Positions 25,524-33,695 of a stretch of DNA of 47,186 nt are shown one piece after another; position 1 is the stretch's first letter; each line of letters begins with the position of its first letter. The DNA comes from Xanthomonas boreopolis (GTDB lineage: Bacteria; Pseudomonadota; Gammaproteobacteria; Xanthomonadales; Xanthomonadaceae): contig BNBA01000033.1 in assembly GCA_014654535.1 (NCBI GenBank), forward strand, positions 1 to 47,186, written 5' to 3'. The notes beneath the pieces were generated by a model that did no database searches, was not told where the DNA came from, and saw only the letters and a list, made by a program, of their open reading frames with translations. The position numbers and the translations under genes were made by a program.

Positions 25524-26447
25524 ATGGACCGGATCGGCGATATCGCCCTGTTCCTGCGCGTGCTCGACCTCGGCTCGATCAGCGCCGCCGCACGCAGCCT
25601 GGACCTGTCGGTGGCGGTGGCCAGCCAGCGCCTGAAGCGGCTGGAGCGCGAACTGGGCGTGCGCCTGCTGCACCGGACCACGCGCCGCCTGCATCCCACC
25701 CCGGAGGGCCAGGCCCTGGCCGAGCGCGGGCGGGTGCTGGTGCAGGACCTGGAAGCGCTGGCCGAGGGCCTGCGCGAGAGCGCGCAAGGCGTGTCCGGCA
25801 CGCTGCGGGTGACGATGTCGGCCTCGTTCGGCCAGCAGTACGTCTCGCCGCTGTTGCCGGAGTTCCAGGCGCTGCACCCGGGCGTGCGGATCAGCGCGCA
25901 CCTGAGCGACGACCTGGTCGACCTGGTCAAGGAAGGCTTCGACCTGGCGATCCGGATCGGGCCCCTTGGCGATTCCGGGCTGGTCGCGCGCCGCATCGCC
26001 GAAAACCGCCGGGTGCTGTGCGCCTCGCCGGGCTACCTGCGCCGCCACGGCACCCCGCGCACGCCGGAGGAACTGGCCGGCCATGCCGGCGTGCTGCTGA
26101 TGGGCCGCGACGGGCGCCAGGACGTGTGGACGCTGACCACGCCCGGGGGCGGCACGGTCAAGGTGCGCATGGAAAGCCGCTTCGAGAGCAACTTCGGCGA
26201 ACTGCTGCGCGATGCGGTGCTGGCCGACCAGGGCATCGCGGTGCATTCGCTGTGGCACATCGCCGACGACCTGCGCGCCGGGCGGATGGCGGTGGTGCTG
26301 CCGGACTACCCGCCACCGACGACCCAGATCAACGCGCTGATGCCGGCGCGGCGCCTGCAGCCGCCGCGGGTGCGCAGCTTCGTCGAGTTCCTGATCCGGC
26401 ACCTGGGCGATGCGCCCTGGGAGAAACCGGCCGTGACGGCCCGGTAA
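25524..26447 (+). CDS. LysR-family transcriptional regulator
   Basis: A 307-residue regulator with an N-terminal winged helix-turn-helix (about 1-60, SISAAARSLDLSVAVASQRLKRLERELGVRLLHRTTRRLHPT) and a C-terminal effector domain (about 88-295, GTLRVTMSASFGQQYVSPLLPEF). The ATG at 25524 is chosen; an in-frame TTG at 25515 is possible but lies inside the palindrome. It is divergent from the MFS gene and probably regulated that gene and perhaps the aldo/keto reductase. Since the transporter is broken, at least one presumed target is gone. The effector is unknown. Confidence 0.88.
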   Translation: MDRIGDIALFLRVLDLGSISAAARSLDLSVAVASQRLKRLERELGVRLLHRTTRRLHPTPEGQALAERGRVLVQDLEALAEGLRESAQGVSGTLRVTMSASFGQQYVSPLLPEFQALHPGVRISAHLSDDLVDLVKEGFDLAIRIGPLGDSGLVARRIAENRRVLCASPGYLRRHGTPRTPEELAGHAGVLLMGRDGRQDVWTLTTPGGGTVKVRMESRFESNFGELLRDAVLADQGIAVHSLWHIADDLRAGRMAVVLPDYPPPTTQINALMPARRLQPPRVRSFVEFLIRHLGDAPWEKPAVTAR

Positions 26448-26479
26448 GATCGACCGGTTCCCTTCGACCGAGGAAGTCC

Positions 26480-28306
26480 ATGCCCGCGCACGCCCTGTCC
26501 CGACCGCTCGTCCTCGGCCTCGCCCTGGCCACCGCGCTGCTCGCCGGCTGCGACCGCGCCGCATCGCGGCCGGACGCCCCGGCGCCGTCGGCCGCCGCGC
26601 CGGCCGCGTCGATCGACGCGTTCTTCGCCGAGTTCAGCGATGCGTGGATGCGCAGGCAGCCTTCGGCCGCGACCGCCAGCCGCTACTTCGACGGCGAGGA
26701 ACAGGCGCGCCTGGACCGCCAGATCACGCCGATGACCGCCGCGTTCGAGCGCGAGAGCGTGGCGCTGGCGCGGCGGGGACTGGAGCGGCTCGGGCAGTTC
26801 GACCGCGGCGCGATGAGCGATACCCAGCGGGTATCGGCCGAGCTGATGGCCTGGCAGTTGCGGGCGATCGTCGACGGCGAGAAGTACATCGACCACGATT
26901 TCCCGCTGCAGCAGATGAACGGCGCCAACGTCCAGCTGCTCAACCTGATGACGGTGGTGCACCCGCTGGGCAGCGCGCGCGACGCGGACAACTACCTCGC
27001 GCGCCTGTCGCTGTTCCAGGCGCGGATGGGCGAGGCGGTGCAGCGCGCCGAGGACGGCGCCGCCAAGGGCATCCTGCCGCCGCGCTTCATCATCGACGAG
27101 ACGATCGCGCAGATGCGCCAGTTCGTCTCGCCGCCGCCGGAGCGCAATCCGCTGGTGACGACGCTGGACACCAAGCTGCGATCGGCGCAGGGCGTCGATG
27201 CGGCGCAGCGTGCGGACTTCGTCGCGCAGGCCGCGAAGATCGTGGCCGGGCAGGTCTACCCGGCCTGGCGGCAGGCGATCGCGGTGCTGGAGCGGCAGCG
27301 CGGGCAGGCGAGCGACGACGCCGGCGCCTGGCGCCTGCCCGATGGCGAGGCCTATTACCGCTACCAGCTGCGCCGCTTCACCTCGACCGGCCTGGACCCG
27401 CGGCAGATCCACGAGATCGGCCTGCGCGAGGTGGCGCGCATCGAGGGCGAGATGGACCGCATCCTGCGCTCGATCGGGCGCGACCGGGGCAGCGTCAAGG
27501 AGCGCATCGCCCGGCTGGAGAAGGACCTGGCCTACCCGGACGACGATGCCGGCCGCAAGGCGATCATGGCCGACATCGACGGGATGATCGCCGACGCGCA
27601 GAAGCGCTCGGCGGCGCTGTTCGACATCGTGCCCAAGAGCGAGGTGATCGCGCGGCCGTACCCGGAATTCCGCTGGAAGAGCGCCGCCGCCAGCTATACC
27701 GCGCCGCCGCTGGACGGTTCGCGCCCGGGCGTGTTCCAGATGCCGCTGCGCCCCGAGCGCCTGACCCGCTTCGGCCTGCGCACGCTGACCTACCACGAGA
27801 CGGTGCCCGGGCATCACTTCCAGATCGCGCTGTCGGTGGAGAACAAGGCGTTGCCGAAGTTCCGCCAGACCCGCGCGCTGGGCGGCATCTCCGCCTTCAG
27901 CGAGGGCTGGGCGCTGTATGCCGAACGCCTGGCGGCGGAGAACGGCTGGTACGAAGGCGATCCGACCGGCCTGCTCGGCCAGCTGGATGCGGAGCTGTTC
28001 CGCGCGCGGAGGTTGGTGGTCGATACGGGGCTGCACGCGATGAAGTGGACGCGCCAGCAGGCGATCGACTACGGCATCGAGCGTTCCGAGGTGGATCGTT
28101 ACGTGGTGTTCCCGGGGCAGGCGACCTCGTACAAGATCGGGCAGCTGGAGATCATCCGCTTGCGCGACAAGGCGCGCGCGGCGCTGGGGGATCGGTTCGA
28201 TCCGCGCCAGTTCCACAATCGGGTGTTGTTGACGGGGGTGGTGCCGTTGCCGTTGTTGGAGCGGGAGGTGGATGCTTGGGTGGCGGAGGTTAAGGGGGCG
28301 GGGTGA
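26480..28306 (+). CDS. DUF885 family lipoprotein, putative metallopeptidase
   Basis: A 608-residue exported protein with a lipoprotein signal (lipobox LLAGC, C24) and an Ala/Pro-rich linker. The rest is one long alpha-helical DUF885 domain. The family's zinc-motif-like HETVPGHH is present at H439-H446. GGISAFSEGWALYAERL follows about 30 residues later and supplies the conserved glutamate of the gluzincin-like arrangement. Family length is 580-620 residues, so it is complete. The likely role is peptide hydrolysis in the periplasm. Start at 26480 after GAGGAAG, 32 bases after the LysR stop. Codon use near the 3' end (gtgttgttgacgggggtg) is looser than in neighbours. The structured repeat copy B follows. 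Confidence 0.85.
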   Translation: MPAHALSRPLVLGLALATALLAGCDRAASRPDAPAPSAAAPAASIDAFFAEFSDAWMRRQPSAATASRYFDGEEQARLDRQITPMTAAFERESVALARRGLERLGQFDRGAMSDTQRVSAELMAWQLRAIVDGEKYIDHDFPLQQMNGANVQLLNLMTVVHPLGSARDADNYLARLSLFQARMGEAVQRAEDGAAKGILPPRFIIDETIAQMRQFVSPPPERNPLVTTLDTKLRSAQGVDAAQRADFVAQAAKIVAGQVYPAWRQAIAVLERQRGQASDDAGAWRLPDGEAYYRYQLRRFTSTGLDPRQIHEIGLREVARIEGEMDRILRSIGRDRGSVKERIARLEKDLAYPDDDAGRKAIMADIDGMIADAQKRSAALFDIVPKSEVIARPYPEFRWKSAAASYTAPPLDGSRPGVFQMPLRPERLTRFGLRTLTYHETVPGHHFQIALSVENKALPKFRQTRALGGISAFSEGWALYAERLAAENGWYEGDPTGLLGQLDAELFRARRLVVDTGLHAMKWTRQQAIDYGIERSEVDRYVVFPGQATSYKIGQLEIIRLRDKARAALGDRFDPRQFHNRVLLTGVVPLPLLEREVDAWVAEVKGAG

Positions 28307-28386
28307 TGCAGTGCCCGGGGCGAAGACCCGGCAGCTTTGACGTTATTTGCCCGGCCCATGCAATCTCACTGTCCTGCGGAATCTCT

Positions 28387-28755
28387 CTATCGTCATTCCC
28401 GCGAACGCGGGAGGCGCTTTTCAGCAGCCGAATGGCTGATCATCCAGGGACGTTGCTTTTGCTTCTTCTGTCTGGGGTAGCGGCAAAAGCTTTCGCCTTG
28501 CGGCGAGTTACCTTTCTTTGCTTGTGCAAAGAAAGGTAACCCAAAGAAAGCACACCCCGCCTTCGCGCCCGCAGCTTTGCTGCGGGTCCGCGGAGCCAAT
28601 GGGATTTTCGGACGCGGCATCCTGCCGCGGCCGAAAACGGCGCACATCCTTGTGCGCCGCCCTTCGGGTTTTTCCCATTGTCTCCGCCGCTTCGGAGGGG
28701 CCCCGGTAAGTCAAAGTCAAAAGCTCAAAGCAAAATCACGAGCAACAGCAACAGC
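28387..28755 (+). repeat. Large structured intergenic repeat, copy B (369 bp)
   Basis: Same element and orientation as 16262-16765, shorter by an internal block. The long hairpin reads GTTACCTTTCTTTGC (28507-28521), loop TTGT, partner 28526-28540. Compared with copy A, C28512-G28535 replaces T16385-A16408, a compensatory change that keeps the stem. CCCGCAGC-TTT-GCTGCGGG (28568-28586) is conserved. The variable centre has its own stems (CGCGGC-ATCCT-GCCGCG, CGGCGCAC-ATCCTT-GTGCGCCG) in place of those in copy A. The segment opens with CCCGC-GAAC-GCGGG and closes with AGCAACAGCAACAGC. No gene is credible between 28307 and 28838. Confidence 0.75.
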
Positions 28756-28769
28756 CGGTGTTTTGGCTT

Positions 28770-28800
28770 TGTGGGAGGGACTTCAGTCCCGACGGCTTTA
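28770..28800. repeat. REP-like single element
   Basis: TGTGGGAGGGACTTCAGTCC followed by CGACGGC. The stem GGGAC-TTCA-GTCCC (28777-28790) is the same as the one at 38605. It sits directly after the large repeat copy B and downstream of the convergent GH95 gene end. Confidence 0.65.
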
Positions 28801-28838
28801 CCGTCGCCGCTCAGTACCAGCGCAGTGCCAGTAACCCC

Positions 28839-31193
28839 CTAACCCTCGCGCACCAACCTCGCTCCATCCCAGCGCAGCGCAATCGTCTGCCCTGCCCGCA
28901 ACGTCCATTCGCTGGTGGTATCGGCATGGTCGAGCCGGTAGCGGCCGCCTTTGGCGCTGGTCAAGCGCACATGGCCGAGTTTGCCGGTGCGCCAGCGCAG
29001 GTCGAGGGTGGCGGTGTTGCGTGCGCGCAGGCCGCGGACTTCGCCGTCGGGCCAAGCCTTCGGCAGCGCCGGCAGCAGGAAGATCGTGCCGCCCCAGCTC
29101 TGCAGCAGCATTTCGGTGATGCCGGCGGTGCCGCCGAAGTTGCCGTCGATCTGGAAAGGCGGGTGCGCGTCGAACAGGTTGGGATAGGTCCGCGCCGGGG
29201 CCAGCAGCATGCGCAGGATCTTGTGCGCGTGCTCGCCGTCGCGCAGGCGTGCCCACAGGTTCAGGCGCCAGCCGATGCCCCAGCCGGTGGCATCGTCGCC
29301 GCGCAGTTCCAGCGAGCGGCGGGCCGCGGCGGCCAGCTCGGGCGTGTCGCGCACGTTGATCTGGCTGGACGGATGCAACGCGTAGAGGTGCGAGACGTGG
29401 CGATGGTGCGGTTCGGGCGCCTGCATGTCCCAGTCCTCGCGCCATTCCTGCAACTGCCCGGCTTGGCCGATGCGGTCCGGCGCCAGCCGCGCGCGCAGGG
29501 TCGCCAGCCTGGCCGCGAAACCGTCATCCTGCCCGAGCCGCCGCGCCGCCTCGATGCACTGCCCGAACAGGTCGCGCAGCAACTGCGAATCCATCGCCGG
29601 GCCCGCGCACAGGGTGGAGCCATGCGGGTGCGGGTTCTCCGGCGACATCGACGGATTGGTGACCAGCTCGCCGGTGCGCGGATCCTCCACCAGCACCGCG
29701 GCGTAGAACTCGGCCGCGCCGCGGAACAACGGGTATACGCGGCGCAGGTAATCCAGGTCGCGGCCGTAGTCCCAGTGGTCCCACAGCGGTTGCAGCAGCC
29801 AGGCGCCGCCCATCGGCCAGATGCCGAAGCGCGCGGCGTCCACCGGGCTGGCCTGGCGCCACAGGTCGGTGTTGTGGTGGACCACCCAGCCCGGTGCGCC
29901 GTACATGCGCTGCGCCGTGCGCCGGCCGGTCTCGGCGAGGTCGCGCACCATCGCTTCCAGCGGCTCGACGCACTCGGCCAGCGCGGTCGCCTGCGCCGGC
30001 CAGTAGTTCATCTCGGCATTGATGTTGAGCGTCCATTTGCTCGACCACGGCGGGTCCTGCAGGTCGTTCCAGATGCCTTGCAGGTTGGCCGGCTGCGTGC
30101 CCGGTCGCGAGCTGGCGATCAGCAGGTAGCGACCGAACTGGAAGTACAGCGCCGCCAGCGCTGGATCGTCGGTTCCCTCCGCGCCGGCCACGCGCGCATC
30201 GGTGGCGCGCCGGTGCGCGTCGTGGCCGCCCAGGTCGAGCGAGACCCGCCGGAACAGCGGCTGGTAATCGTTCAGGTGCGCGCGCAGCAGCTGTTCGTAC
30301 GAGCGGCCGCGGACCGCATCCAGGCGCTCGCGCGTGATCGCCTGAGGGTCGCCGGACACGTCGTCGTAGCGGCGATAGCTGGTGGCTGCGCTGGCGATCA
30401 GCACCAGTTCGTCGCAACCGTCGAAACGCAGGCGCCCGTCCTCGGCGGCGATCCGTCCACCCTGGGCCAGCAGCCGCACGCGCAGGCAGGTGCGCAGGCC
30501 GCCCGGGATGCCGGAGCGCTCGCCGTTGCGGCCGTCCATGCGCAGCTCGCCGCCTTCGGACGCCACCTCGTGCGGCAGTTCGCTGGCGGCCGAGAGCCAG
30601 CCGTCGATGCGGCCGGGCCGGTCGCAGCGCAGCCGCATCACCAGGCACTGGTCGGGCGCCGAGATGAAGCTTTCCCGGGTGTGCGTGGCGTCGCCGGCGC
30701 AGTAGCGCGTGCGCACCAGGGCCCGGTCCAGGTCGAGCTCGCGCCGGTAGCCGGAAATGCCGCCCTGGCCGTCGAGGTCCAGCCACAGGTCGCCCAGCGC
30801 CTGGAACGGCATTTGCCCCGCCGGTTGCGACATCATCGTGCGATCGGCGAGCGCCTCGGCCTCGGCGTAGCGCCCTGCGAAGACCAGTTCGCGGATCCGC
30901 GGCAACGCGTCCAGCGCGCCGGCCGGATTGGCGTCGTAGGGCTGGCCGGCGAACAGCGTGTCCTCGTTCAACTGCAGCCGTTCGCGCGCGGTGCCGCCCC
31001 ACACCATCGCGCCGAAGCGGCCGTTGCCCAAAGGCAGCGCATCCACCCATTGCCGCGCCGGTTGTCGGTACCACAGCGTGAGCGCATCGTCCGCGGCGAC
31101 CGTGTCCTGCGCCTTGGCGAGGGCCGGCAACTGCGCCAGCAGCGCGGCGGCCGCACCGGACTTGAGGAACCCGCGTCGCGTGGTCATCGGCAT
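28839..31193 (-). CDS. Glycoside hydrolase family 95 (alpha-L-fucosidase / alpha-L-galactosidase)
   Basis: A 784-residue exported enzyme. TTRRGFLKSG at residues 4-13 followed by a hydrophobic stretch is a Tat-type signal, so it folds before export to the periplasm. GH95 hallmarks are the N-terminal LPLGNGRFGAMVWGG and NEDTLF, the central NINAEMNYWP with the catalytic-site asparagines N390 and N392, and LQEWREDWD near 585 with a candidate acidic residue. Inside a pectin locus the likely job is removing terminal L-fucose or L-galactose from rhamnogalacturonan side chains; sequence alone does not separate the two activities. It is the last gene of a four-gene minus-strand operon, starting 4 bases after the CE12 stop. 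A second possible ATG is at 31187. Confidence 0.88.
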   Translation of the reverse strand: MPMTTRRGFLKSGAAAALLAQLPALAKAQDTVAADDALTLWYRQPARQWVDALPLGNGRFGAMVWGGTARERLQLNEDTLFAGQPYDANPAGALDALPRIRELVFAGRYAEAEALADRTMMSQPAGQMPFQALGDLWLDLDGQGGISGYRRELDLDRALVRTRYCAGDATHTRESFISAPDQCLVMRLRCDRPGRIDGWLSAASELPHEVASEGGELRMDGRNGERSGIPGGLRTCLRVRLLAQGGRIAAEDGRLRFDGCDELVLIASAATSYRRYDDVSGDPQAITRERLDAVRGRSYEQLLRAHLNDYQPLFRRVSLDLGGHDAHRRATDARVAGAEGTDDPALAALYFQFGRYLLIASSRPGTQPANLQGIWNDLQDPPWSSKWTLNINAEMNYWPAQATALAECVEPLEAMVRDLAETGRRTAQRMYGAPGWVVHHNTDLWRQASPVDAARFGIWPMGGAWLLQPLWDHWDYGRDLDYLRRVYPLFRGAAEFYAAVLVEDPRTGELVTNPSMSPENPHPHGSTLCAGPAMDSQLLRDLFGQCIEAARRLGQDDGFAARLATLRARLAPDRIGQAGQLQEWREDWDMQAPEPHHRHVSHLYALHPSSQINVRDTPELAAAARRSLELRGDDATGWGIGWRLNLWARLRDGEHAHKILRMLLAPARTYPNLFDAHPPFQIDGNFGGTAGITEMLLQSWGGTIFLLPALPKAWPDGEVRGLRARNTATLDLRWRTGKLGHVRLTSAKGGRYRLDHADTTSEWTLRAGQTIALRWDGARLVREG

Positions 31194-31197
31194 CGTC

Positions 31198-32055
31198 TCA
31201 GGGAATCAGCATGCGGCGCATCTGCGGCACGTTGCGCGCGAGCTCGTCGGCGACGAGCGCGGCGAACAACGCGGCACCCTCCGGGCCGAGGTGAGTGTAG
31301 TCGAAGGCGCGCTTGGGCTGGCCCATCGGCTCGGCGGCGGCGTTGTCCTGCCGGGGCGCGGCGGAGGCAGGGGCGTTGGGCGCCGCCGCGGCGACGGTGG
31401 TGCCCGCCTGCGCGGCGCTCACCTGCTCGGGTGTCGCCGGGGCCTGCGCCAGCCGCATCGCCAGCACCGGGCCCATGCCTTGCACCAGGGCCTGGCTGCG
31501 CGCGTGCAGGTCGATGAGCGGCACTTGCATCTGCGCGGCGACCCGGCGCACCGCCTCGGCCCAGGGGCCGAGGTCGTCGATCAGGCGGCCGTCGCGGAAC
31601 TGGCGCCGGGTCAGCGGCGTCACCAGTACCGGGATCGCGCCGGCGGCGCGGGTGTCCTCGACGTAGCGGCGCAGGTTGGCGGGGAATTCGCCGGCCAGGT
31701 CGGTCGAGCGCCCGGGCTTGCCGGGCTGGTCGTTGTGGCCGAACTGGATCAGCACCCAGGTGCGCTCGTAGCCGCCGCTGCGCATCTCGTGCAGGGCGAT
31801 GTCCCAGGACCCCTCGGCGCGGTAGTTGTAGGTGCTGCGCCCGCCGCGCGCGAGATTGACGCAGGCCAGGAACGAGGAGACGTGGTCGGCGCAGAACGCC
31901 GGCCCCCAGCCGCCCTGCACCGCGGTGGTGGAGTCGCCGACCAGGATCACCTTGCTGGCGTGGATCGGCGCCACCGGCGGCCGCATCGCGTCCTCGGCGG
32001 CGTGCGCGCCGGAGACGGCGCAGAGCAGGGGCAAGGCCGGGATGAACTTCCGCAT
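31198..32055 (-). CDS. Rhamnogalacturonan acetylesterase, CE12 / SGNH family
   Basis: A 285-residue exported esterase that should remove acetyl groups from rhamnogalacturonan. The signal peptide ends around residue 19 (GAHA). SGNH blocks are GDST with S42, GGRS (71-74), GHND with N108, and D252-x-x-H255 (DYTH). An unusual alanine/proline-rich insert of about 40 residues (about 204-248, PATPEQVSAAQAG to AAEPMGQ) lies just before the D-x-x-H block. It looks like a flexible loop or lid. Start ATG 32055, 14 bases after the carboxylesterase stop. A second CE12 domain occurs at 43615, fused to a cupin. Confidence 0.87.
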   Translation of the reverse strand: MRKFIPALPLLCAVSGAHAAEDAMRPPVAPIHASKVILVGDSTTAVQGGWGPAFCADHVSSFLACVNLARGGRSTYNYRAEGSWDIALHEMRSGGYERTWVLIQFGHNDQPGKPGRSTDLAGEFPANLRRYVEDTRAAGAIPVLVTPLTRRQFRDGRLIDDLGPWAEAVRRVAAQMQVPLIDLHARSQALVQGMGPVLAMRLAQAPATPEQVSAAQAGTTVAAAAPNAPASAAPRQDNAAAEPMGQPKRAFDYTHLGPEGAALFAALVADELARNVPQMRRMLIP

Positions 32056-32069
32056 CGGGTCTCTCCGGG

Positions 32070-33695
32070 TCAGAACGTACCGCGCTGCACGAACGGCACC
32101 TGCGCATAGAGCCGGCGTTCGCCGCCGCGCGGGTCGTCCTGCAAGCAGCTGTCGCTGTCGAACACCATCGTCTCGCGCCGTGACAGCGAATAGGGCTTCC
32201 ATGCCGGCAGGCCGGCGTGGTTCGGGTCGCCGCGGCGGGCGAAGGCGAGCAAGGCGTCGCTCATCGCGGCGGCCATCCGGCGCGCGTCGGCGTCGTCGCC
32301 GGTGCGCGCGCCGGCCGCGGCGGTGTTGTCGAACACCAGCGGGATGTCCAGGGTGTGGAAGGCGCGCAGGCGCGCGTCGGCGCCGCCGCGCGCGTACCAG
32401 TCCAGCTGGTAGGCCCAGGTCGGCGCGCCCTGGCGCGCGCGCGCCTCCAGTTCCTCGACCGCGCCGCGCCAGGAGCGCCCGGCGGTGGTGGCGGCGAAGA
32501 ACACCTCCGAGGGCGTGTAGTGCGGATACAGCCGGCGGTATTCCGCGACCACCACCTGCGGCGGCAGGTCGACGTACTGCTGCGCCTGCAGTTTCGCCGG
32601 CAGGTCGTCCCAGCCCAGCGCGAAGTTCTCCTCGTCGTTGCCGAGGAAGGCGCGGGTCTCGTCGCGGGTGTTGCCGATCACCATCGGGATCGCGCGCGAC
32701 TGCTCCGGCGCCTCCGGCCAGAACGGATGCGCCGGCAACGCGCGCGCATCGAGCACCGGGCCGAGATAGAGCGAGGTGCTCTCGGCGCGCGACGGATCGC
32801 GGACCTGCGCCGCCTTCAGCAGGTCCGCGACCGGCAGCGTGCGCAACCTGGCGACCTGGTCCGGCGCGATCTTCAGCGCCTCCAGCACCAGCTGCGCGCG
32901 TTGCGTGGCCGCGCGCGGGCCGGCCGCGGTGACCTGCTGCCCGCTCATCGTCCAGGCGCGGTGGAACAGGCCCCTGGCCGCCGGCATCGCCATCAGCGTG
33001 GCGATCTTGGCGCCGCCGCCGGACTGGCCGAACAGGGTGACGTTGCCGGCGTCGCCGCCGAACTCGGCCGCGTGTTCGCGCACCCACTGCAACGCGGCGA
33101 CCAGGTCGAGCTGGCCGGCGTTGCCCGAGTCGGCGAAGCTCGCGTCGCCCAGCTGCGCCAGGTACAGGTAGCCGAACAGGTTGAGCCGGTGGTTGACCGT
33201 CACCACCACCACGTCGCCGCGCCGGCACAGGTTGCCGCCGTCGTAGAGCGGGTCGCTGCCGGAACCGTTGTTGTAGGCGCCGCCGTGGATGTAGACCAGG
33301 ATCGGGCGCCGGCCGCCGTCGCGCAGGCCCGGCGTCCATACGTTGAGGAACAGGCAGTCCTCGCTGGTGGCTTCGCCGCCGGCCTTCGGCTGCGGCGCGG
33401 CGGGCCCGTAGGCGGTGGCGTCGCGCACGCCCTGCCACGGCGCTTCCGGGCGCGGCGGCTGGAAGCGGTAGGCGGCGGTGTCCGCGCCGTACGGGATGCC
33501 CTTGAACACGTGCACGCCGCGTTCGCTGTAGCCGCGGATGCGGCCGCCGCGCACGCGGGCGAGCGGCGCGGTCGACCCGGCGGCGGCGAACGCGCCGGGC
33601 GCGAGCGCGCCCAGGCCCAGCGCCAGCCCGCCCAGCGCGGTGCCGCGCAGGAATCCGCGGCGGGTGGTGTCGTGCGATGTCGTGTCGTGGCTCAT
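32070..33695 (-). CDS. Type-B carboxylesterase, exported
   Basis: A 541-residue carboxylesterase/lipase (pnb esterase-like alpha/beta hydrolase). The N-terminus MSHDTTSHDTTRRGFLRG is a Tat signal. The family markers are EDCLFLNVW (112-120), the oxyanion HGGA (137-140) and the nucleophile elbow FGQSGGG with S225. The acid and histidine should be in the C-terminal third (for example FHTLDIPLVF). Its start overlaps the stop of the upstream hydrolase by 4 bp (ATGA), so the two are translationally coupled. In this operon it may remove acetyl, feruloyl or other acyl groups from pectin side chains. The exact ester is unknown. Confidence 0.88.
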   Translation of the reverse strand: MSHDTTSHDTTRRGFLRGTALGGLALGLGALAPGAFAAAGSTAPLARVRGGRIRGYSERGVHVFKGIPYGADTAAYRFQPPRPEAPWQGVRDATAYGPAAPQPKAGGEATSEDCLFLNVWTPGLRDGGRRPILVYIHGGAYNNGSGSDPLYDGGNLCRRGDVVVVTVNHRLNLFGYLYLAQLGDASFADSGNAGQLDLVAALQWVREHAAEFGGDAGNVTLFGQSGGGAKIATLMAMPAARGLFHRAWTMSGQQVTAAGPRAATQRAQLVLEALKIAPDQVARLRTLPVADLLKAAQVRDPSRAESTSLYLGPVLDARALPAHPFWPEAPEQSRAIPMVIGNTRDETRAFLGNDEENFALGWDDLPAKLQAQQYVDLPPQVVVAEYRRLYPHYTPSEVFFAATTAGRSWRGAVEELEARARQGAPTWAYQLDWYARGGADARLRAFHTLDIPLVFDNTAAAGARTGDDADARRMAAAMSDALLAFARRGDPNHAGLPAWKPYSLSRRETMVFDSDSCLQDDPRGGERRLYAQVPFVQRGTF

